This document shows positions 8,589 through 12,609 of a DNA stretch of 12,609 bases, piece after piece; within the stretch, counting starts at the first letter, position 1; each line of letters starts with the position of its first letter. Under the pieces are notes generated by a model. The model saw only the letters and a program-made list of their open reading frames with translations. It was not told the origin of the DNA and searched no databases. Source of the DNA: a bacterium. GTDB lineage: Bacteria; Cyanobacteriota; Vampirovibrionia; Obscuribacterales; Obscuribacteraceae. The stretch lies in assembly GCA_030431355.1 (NCBI GenBank), contig JAUIJG010000130.1, positions 1 to 12,609 on the forward strand. Direction: 5' to 3'. Position numbers and translations under genes: made by a program.

Positions 8589-8602
8589 AGGGGCGATCTC
8601 TG
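8589..8602 (+). promoter_or_regulatory. Ribosome binding site and probable CTG start codon of the first TPR lipoprotein
   Basis: AGGGG at 8589-8593 is followed by six bases and CTG at 8600-8602. The in-frame TAG at 8588-8590 closes the frame upstream. No ATG, GTG or TTG occurs between that stop and the lipoprotein signal sequence, so CTG is the only candidate near-cognate start that keeps the signal intact. Confidence 0.6.
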
Positions 8603-9703
8603 AACATTCCCAAAATAGCTATTCTTGTTCTCGGTCTGGCTTCTCTGATAAACGCCGGTTGCACTGCCAATGCTCCGGTTTCTCCCCCTGAGAAAAAGAC
8701 AGATAAGAGACTCGATAGCGGCTTTGAGATCACCACATTCGGCTCCAGCGAACTGACCTTGAAGGAGACGATTAAAAAGTACTGCAGCAAGCCCAGTATC
8801 AGGAAATTTGGAGACTATGAAGCACTTCTCCGGGGAGCTGAAGTTGCCCTGGAGAATTATGACTTTGAAAGCGCTGTTCTACTCTCCGGGGAAGCTATCA
8901 GAAAAGAGCCTGAGGACCCGTCCGGTTATCAACTCCGAGGCAAGGCACTGTATAACAGCATGCGAGGTAGTGACAAAGCTGCCTTGAAGGACTTTCATAA
9001 AGCAGCGGCGCTGGGCACAAAAGACGGCCGCGTTTTTGAATATCTGGCTAGGGTCGCCTTTGATACAGGTGACGCTAAGAGAGCGATTGAGTTTATGAAC
9101 AAGGCTATAGAATTGCAGCCGGGGCAGAGGGACTTTTATCGCTACAGAGCTTCTATTCATCACAGTCTCAAAGATGAAGCAAAAGCTGAGGCCGATTACA
9201 ATCAATATGTGGAGGTCGCCCCAGAAAAGGCATTTGGCTATATTCTCAGAGCAAGATTTTATGATGGTCGTGGGCAATATGAGCGGGCGCTTTTAGATTA
9301 TGAAAAAGCTATAGCTCTTACGGAAGAGACCAGGGATGACTCCAAGCGGCTGGAAAAATTTGCTCTGGGATTGAAGGGAAAGGCTCTGGCTCTGAGAAAT
9401 TTGAAGAGGTATAAAGAGTCCATAGATACGTATACGAGGCTTCTTCGATTCAAGAGTGAAGCGGATGAAACTTTGAGAGAGAGGGGCGATGTATATTTGG
9501 AGATGGGGAAGTATAAGAAAGCGATAGAAGACTATTCCAGGGTGATAGAAATGATGCCGAACTTATCCAGAACCGCTTTGCTCTCTCGCGCCGAGGCCTA
9601 TGAGAAGCTTGGCGAGGGTGAACTTGCCCGAGCTGACCGTAATAAGGCGCGCTCCCAGAGAGAAGCTCCGGCTGAAAAACATGTATTCGACATGAAAATG
9701 TAA
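8600..9703 (+). CDS. TPR-repeat lipoprotein, paralogue 1 (probable CTG start)
   Basis: Read from CTG at 8600 the protein has 367 residues and begins (M)NIPKIAILVLGLASLINAGC: one lysine, a hydrophobic core and a cysteine at 21 in NAGC, a fair but not ideal lipobox. Starting at the first conventional codon, a TTG at 8759, would remove this signal. After a Pro/Lys/Thr-rich spacer the mature part is a chain of about six TPR units, with typical positions such as YQLRGKALYNSM, FEYLARVAFDTGDAKRAIEFMNKAIELQP, AFGYILRARFYDGRGQYERALLDYEKAI, RERGDVYLEMGKYKKAIEDYSRVIEMMP and ALLSRAEAYEKLGEGELARADRNKA. Such proteins scaffold protein-protein contacts, here on the outer face of a membrane. It is the first of two tandem paralogues, follows a terminator, and ends TAATG with the next gene. 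The exact partner is unknown. Confidence 0.85.
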   Translation: MNIPKIAILVLGLASLINAGCTANAPVSPPEKKTDKRLDSGFEITTFGSSELTLKETIKKYCSKPSIRKFGDYEALLRGAEVALENYDFESAVLLSGEAIRKEPEDPSGYQLRGKALYNSMRGSDKAALKDFHKAAALGTKDGRVFEYLARVAFDTGDAKRAIEFMNKAIELQPGQRDFYRYRASIHHSLKDEAKAEADYNQYVEVAPEKAFGYILRARFYDGRGQYERALLDYEKAIALTEETRDDSKRLEKFALGLKGKALALRNLKRYKESIDTYTRLLRFKSEADETLRERGDVYLEMGKYKKAIEDYSRVIEMMPNLSRTALLSRAEAYEKLGEGELARADRNKARSQREAPAEKHVFDMKM

Positions 9704-10830
9704 TGGAGGTAAGACGTTCAGACTATGGAAATTTCTTCGTCGTCATTGTTTTGTTGCTTTTGGTGCCAGTATCCGGTTGCATTTATGGTGACCGCGAAGA
9801 GAGAAAAGCTCCTGTTGTGAAGAAAGACAGCAAGGTCGAAGAGAAGCTCTTTAGCTCCGGAGTAATCGGCTATGCCAAAACATCATACAAAGAGGCTTGC
9901 AAACGATACGTAAAAATCAGCAATCCCGGGAAGACGGAGCTCTTGAGAGCAGCATTGAAGGCTGTTAAATTCAACGATTTTGAATCGGGCCTTGTTTTGA
10001 GTGAGAAATTGATCGAGCTTGATCCCGGTTCGGGGCAGGCCTATTTTTTGAGAGGTAAGTGTATTTATAATAGTATCGGTGGTAGTGCCGCATCGGCAAA
10101 GGCTGATTTTGAGAAGAGTATCGAACTTGGCATGACTGACCATCAAACAGCAGATGCTCTGGAGTACCTGGCCCGGTTGGCATATGACGAAAAAGATGTC
10201 GAGAATGCTGTGGAGCTGTTGACCAGAGCTATCGCAAAAGATCCCGGTCATCCCAGTTACTATAAATTCCGGGCTCTTATGTACGCGGACCTAAAGCAGT
10301 TTGAGGCGGCTGAGAAAGACTATGACAAAGGTGTTGAACTTGAACCCGGCGGACTGATGATATTTTTCAGTCGCGCTAAATTTTACGAGACCAGAGAGCG
10401 CTATGAGGAAGCTCTTAAGGACTATGATCGTCTATTGTTCAACGCGAAAACCACCAGGAAGAACAGTAGACTCAAGGACAAAGTATCTCTGGTTTATAAA
10501 TACAAGTCTCGATTGCTTGCCAAGTTAGGGCGTTACCCAGAGGCTATAGATTCAATCTCCCATGCCATTGACTTGAATAAGAATCTGGCTGAAGAGTATA
10601 CCATCCGTGGTGAGCAGTATCTTGCTATTGACGAGTTGGATAAGGCGATGAAGGATTTTACCAGGGCGATTGAGATCTCTCAAAATCGCAGCGTCGATGC
10701 TTTCACCGGTAGAGCCCGGGTGCACAGCAAACAGGGTCGCGCGGAACTGGCGGAGAAAGATCTTGCCAGGGCGAAGGCACTATCCAGTGCTCCCGCGGAG
10801 AAGCCGATTTACGAACTACGCAGGCGCTAA
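9703..10830 (+). CDS. TPR-repeat lipoprotein, paralogue 2
   Basis: A 375-residue protein whose ATG shares its A with the stop of the upstream gene (TAATG), which implies translational coupling; there is no clear ribosome site of its own. Residues 1-26 are a lipoprotein signal: MEVRR, a hydrophobic core, and the lipobox VSGC with C26. After a Lys-rich spacer come about six TPR units matching paralogue 1 position by position (AYFLRGKCIYNSIGG, ALEYLARLAYDEKDVENAVELLTRAIAKDP, FFSRAKFYETRERYEEALKDYDRLL, EYTIRGEQYLAIDELDKAMKDFTRAIEI), and both end with APAEK followed by a short basic tail. The pair therefore arose by tandem duplication. The 3' end overlaps the convergent DUF2071 gene by 4 bp. Confidence 0.92.
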   Translation: MEVRRSDYGNFFVVIVLLLLVPVSGCIYGDREERKAPVVKKDSKVEEKLFSSGVIGYAKTSYKEACKRYVKISNPGKTELLRAALKAVKFNDFESGLVLSEKLIELDPGSGQAYFLRGKCIYNSIGGSAASAKADFEKSIELGMTDHQTADALEYLARLAYDEKDVENAVELLTRAIAKDPGHPSYYKFRALMYADLKQFEAAEKDYDKGVELEPGGLMIFFSRAKFYETRERYEEALKDYDRLLFNAKTTRKNSRLKDKVSLVYKYKSRLLAKLGRYPEAIDSISHAIDLNKNLAEEYTIRGEQYLAIDELDKAMKDFTRAIEISQNRSVDAFTGRARVHSKQGRAELAEKDLARAKALSSAPAEKPIYELRRR

Positions 10831-11582
10831 TTCTGAACCGTCGGAGGCCATTCCAGGGTCTCTATTGCATGGGAATAGTAGAGAAGCGGTGGTCCGAGAT
10901 TGTCCACGTCAATTCCGAGGGGCTCCAGCATGGTGTTCTCTCTGAATTCTGCTTCGGCTGGTTGCAGATCCCACTTCTTATGGTGAATGTCACCGCGCAT
11001 AATGCTTCGACCTCTCAAGCAGAAGAGGCAGTATCTTTCTGTCAAAAATTCTTCCAGGGAGCCAGCACTACTATTTATTATCTCTCCAGTGGGTCGATAT
11101 TGCACATCAAGATTAGCTGATGGAGCGCGTCTGTCAACTCTAGTGCTTTCATAGTGAATCGCGTGAGGATCTTCTGGCAATTTTGAGTCATTCATTTCAG
11201 CCCGGAGATAAGGTAGACCGAACCAGATTCTGGCCGCTTCAACTGCAAGCAAGTTGGAAGCATCCAGGCTGAAAAAGTATACGCCGCTTTTCTCTTTGTA
11301 TTTTATGTAGGTCCTCACGTTTAATTCCAGGAATCGGTTTGTCATAGGAATCTCAGGTAGATATCTGAACTTGACCTTGTTCATCAAGAAAGGCACCACA
11401 GCTATCCATGCGTATCCGTCATAGGTATCGAGAGTGAACTCCTGGGGAATACGCGCCTCGAGTACTTCCGCTTTAACCGGCCAATGGGCGAAAAGCAGTT
11501 GATCCCAATTCTGGGACATAATCCAGGATTTTGAAATCAGCGGATATGGTCTATGTTCGGTAATTTCCAGAAGTTTGTTCAC
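10827..11582 (-). CDS. YqjF/DUF2071 family protein
   Basis: A 251-residue protein with the hallmarks of DUF2071 (COG3361, B. subtilis YqjF): HRPYPLISKSWIMSQNWDQL, LLFAHWPV, IPQEFTLDTYDGYAWIAVVPF, FLELNVRTYI, GVYFFSLDAS and LPYLRAEM. Length and order agree with the usual ~240-residue family. The biochemical function is not established; the fold is related to acetoacetate-decarboxylase-like proteins. The start is a GTG at 11582 with no clear ribosome site. The alternative ATG at 11519 would remove the N-terminal HRPYPL segment that family members normally carry, so I keep the longer form. It is convergent with, and overlaps by 4 bp, the TPR lipoprotein gene, and is divergent from the sigma factor with 104 bp between them. 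No functional link to either is visible. Confidence 0.92.
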   Translation of the reverse strand: MNKLLEITEHRPYPLISKSWIMSQNWDQLLFAHWPVKAEVLEARIPQEFTLDTYDGYAWIAVVPFLMNKVKFRYLPEIPMTNRFLELNVRTYIKYKEKSGVYFFSLDASNLLAVEAARIWFGLPYLRAEMNDSKLPEDPHAIHYESTRVDRRAPSANLDVQYRPTGEIINSSAGSLEEFLTERYCLFCLRGRSIMRGDIHHKKWDLQPAEAEFRENTMLEPLGIDVDNLGPPLLYYSHAIETLEWPPTVQN

Positions 11583-11649
11583 AGGTGTTTTAAAAGGACG
11601 CAGGAAAGAGCATGACTGCCAAGATTTTAACCGGTTGCTGTGTGGTTCA

Positions 11650-11677
11650 TTGCCTGTTCACTTATATCTCGTAACAT
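11650..11677 (+). promoter_or_regulatory. Candidate promoter of the sigma factor gene
   Basis: TTGCCT at 11650-11655 and TAACAT at 11672-11677, 16 bases apart, fit a weak vegetative promoter. Transcription would begin only a few bases before the ATG at 11687, giving an almost leaderless mRNA, in line with the absence of a ribosome site there. The rest of the 104-bp divergent gap (11583-11686) shows nothing else. Confidence 0.35.
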
Positions 11678-11686
11678 GCCAGTATT

Positions 11687-12609
11687 ATGTTGGAATCCGA
11701 TACTAATCCTGAAATAGTGGGAGACCATTCCGCACGGCACCAGGGGAAGGGTGGTTTCTTTGGGGAGATGCCGGCTTACTTGAAGCCGGCTGCCCAGGAA
11801 CGCGGCAATCTGGTCACCTATTTTAACCTGATCAGTCACTATCCACTTTTAACAAGAGAAGAAGAGTTGGAGCTGTCGAGGTCAGCTAAGAATGGCTCCG
11901 AATCTGCCTTTAACTGTCTGGTGGCTTCAAATTTGCGTCTTGTCATTCAGGTGGCCAAGCGTTTTCGAGGCCGGGGTTTGGAATTGGAGGATTTGATTCA
12001 GGAGGGAAACCTGGGTCTTATAAGGGCCGCTCAGCTGTTTGACCCGGAGAGGGGCAATCGTTTTTCCACCTACGCGACACGGTGGATAGTTCAAAAGATT
12101 TCCCGGGCTGTGGACAATCACTCCAGAACGATTCGTGTTCCTATAAGTGTGCATCAGAGTATACGGGCGGTTCTCAGGGCAAAGTCCCAGTTTTTGCAGG
12201 CGAAAGGTGTTGAGCCTGGATTGGACGAACTTGCCAGAATAACCGGATTGTCCCGGGAGAGAATAGATTCACTGGAAGAGCATATGAGTCAGGCTCTCTC
12301 CCTTAATCAGGAGAAGTTTAAAGAGGAAGGAGCGGAGCTTTTGGAGGATGTCAGCACCAGTTCCTCTACGGTGGAGGAGGAGGTGGACAGAGAGATTGAA
12401 ACACGCATGATTAAAAAGATGATGAATAGGGGAAGAACTACAGCTGTAATTAAAAGATCAAATGAGCAAAAACTTGATGCTATGGTTGGCTTTGCTGAAT
12501 CTACAACCTGTCGCAGAGTCGTTTTGCTTAATTATTTTAATGATCATTATAATGGACCTTGTCATAACTGTGATATTTGTTTAGACCCAACTACAAAGTT
12601 AGTAAATGT
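11687..12609 (+). CDS. RNA polymerase sigma-70 (primary-type) factor, joined in frame to a RecQ C-terminal fragment at the window end
   Basis: The frame is open from ATG 11687 to the window edge (307 codons). Residues 1-240 are a group 1/2 sigma-70: region 1.2 (about 41-75, YFNLISHYPLLTREEELELS), region 2 (about 76-152) with LVASNLRLVIQVAKRF, the core-binding helix DLIQEGNLGLIRAAQLFD, the -10 recognition segment FSTYATRWIVQKISRA and SRTIRVP, and region 3 (about 156-228) with LDELARITGLSRERI and LLEDVS. Region 4, which should follow DREIETRMI and recognise the -35 element, is absent: the reading switches near residue 241-247 (about 12407-12427) into RecQ-like sequence. The most likely cause is an assembly chimera, so the true sigma gene probably continues normally in the genome. 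The 44-residue N-terminal extension is not conserved in families I know. In-frame stops close the frame shortly upstream, so 11687 is the best start. Confidence 0.85.
   Translation, partial: MLESDTNPEIVGDHSARHQGKGGFFGEMPAYLKPAAQERGNLVTYFNLISHYPLLTREEELELSRSAKNGSESAFNCLVASNLRLVIQVAKRFRGRGLELEDLIQEGNLGLIRAAQLFDPERGNRFSTYATRWIVQKISRAVDNHSRTIRVPISVHQSIRAVLRAKSQFLQAKGVEPGLDELARITGLSRERIDSLEEHMSQALSLNQEKFKEEGAELLEDVSTSSSTVEEEVDREIETRMIKKMMNRGRTTAVIKRSNEQKLDAMVGFAESTTCRRVVLLNYFNDHYNGPCHNCDICLDPTTKLVN
12416..12609 (+). other. recQ: RecQ DNA helicase C-terminal zinc-binding fragment (probable chimeric sequence)
   Basis: In the same frame as the sigma factor, residues from KKMMN onward read as the zinc-binding subdomain of RecQ: QKLDAMVGFAESTTCRRVVL, LNYFNDHYNGPCHNCDICLD. 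The four zinc cysteines are visible (CRR, PCHNC, DIC). The stretch aligns without gaps, from memory, to E. coli RecQ from RRMIDES to the DICLDPP motif. No helicase motifs (Walker A, DEAH) precede it. GC content is about 34% here against about 47% in the preceding 120 bases, so it appears to come from a different, AT-richer genome, possibly a gammaproteobacterium. Confidence 0.85.

Noticed and set aside
8759..8761. TTG at 8759 as the start of the first TPR lipoprotein
   Set aside because: The same frame runs upstream through an intact lipoprotein signal with a ribosome site, so this start would remove real coding sequence.
11687..12609. A genuine sigma-RecQ fusion protein or toxin-like chimera
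   Set aside because: Both partners are truncated in ways that would destroy function, base composition changes at the join, and it lies at the contig edge.

Overview
The window looks like a whole short contig from a bacterium of moderate GC content, probably from a metagenome, with incomplete genes at both ends. The gene set suggests an environmental bacterium with a cell envelope. It holds multi-domain sensor kinases, several exported tetratricopeptide-repeat (TPR) proteins, a class IVb (Flp) prepilin, a DUF2071/YqjF protein and a primary-type sigma factor. The mix resembles large-genome relatives of Cyanobacteria such as Candidatus Obscuribacter, but this is an impression from gene content. 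No rRNA or tRNA is present to confirm it.

Layout. Positions 1-6163 are four minus-strand genes packed head to tail. In transcription order they are a hybrid histidine kinase (PAS, HisKA, ATPase, two receiver domains, HPt), a receiver-histidine kinase overlapping it by 11 bp, an exported TPR protein with a C-terminal domain resembling the anthrax lethal factor peptidase fold but lacking the zinc histidines, and an exported protein with a TonB-C-like C-terminus that runs off the left edge. Diverging from the big kinase is a NarL/FixJ-type response regulator (6215-6877). A 210 bp gap with inverted repeats follows, then a Flp-type prepilin (7088-7657) with a very unusual Ser-Gly/Asn-Gly repeat tail, an unrecognised protein (7750-8502) and a clear rho-independent terminator (8526-8560). 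Next come two tandem paralogous TPR lipoproteins (8600-10830); the first appears to start with CTG and they are joined by a TAATG overlap. A convergent DUF2071 protein (10827-11582) is followed by a sigma factor reading out of the right edge (11687 onward).

How the genes may work together. The kinase pair and the divergent regulator form a plausible phosphorelay, with the HPt domain able to donate phosphate to a separate receiver. The two exported proteins co-directional with the kinases may be their output or sensory partners; this is inference from gene order. The pilin has no Tad/Flp assembly genes in view.

Caution. The last ~190 bp switch, in frame, from sigma factor to the zinc-binding C-terminal part of a RecQ helicase, with a sharp fall in GC content (about 47% in the 120 bp before, about 34% after). 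I read this as an assembly chimera at the contig end. I see no complete new defence or mobile system. The most novel items are the repeat-tailed pilin and the putative pseudo-peptidase.
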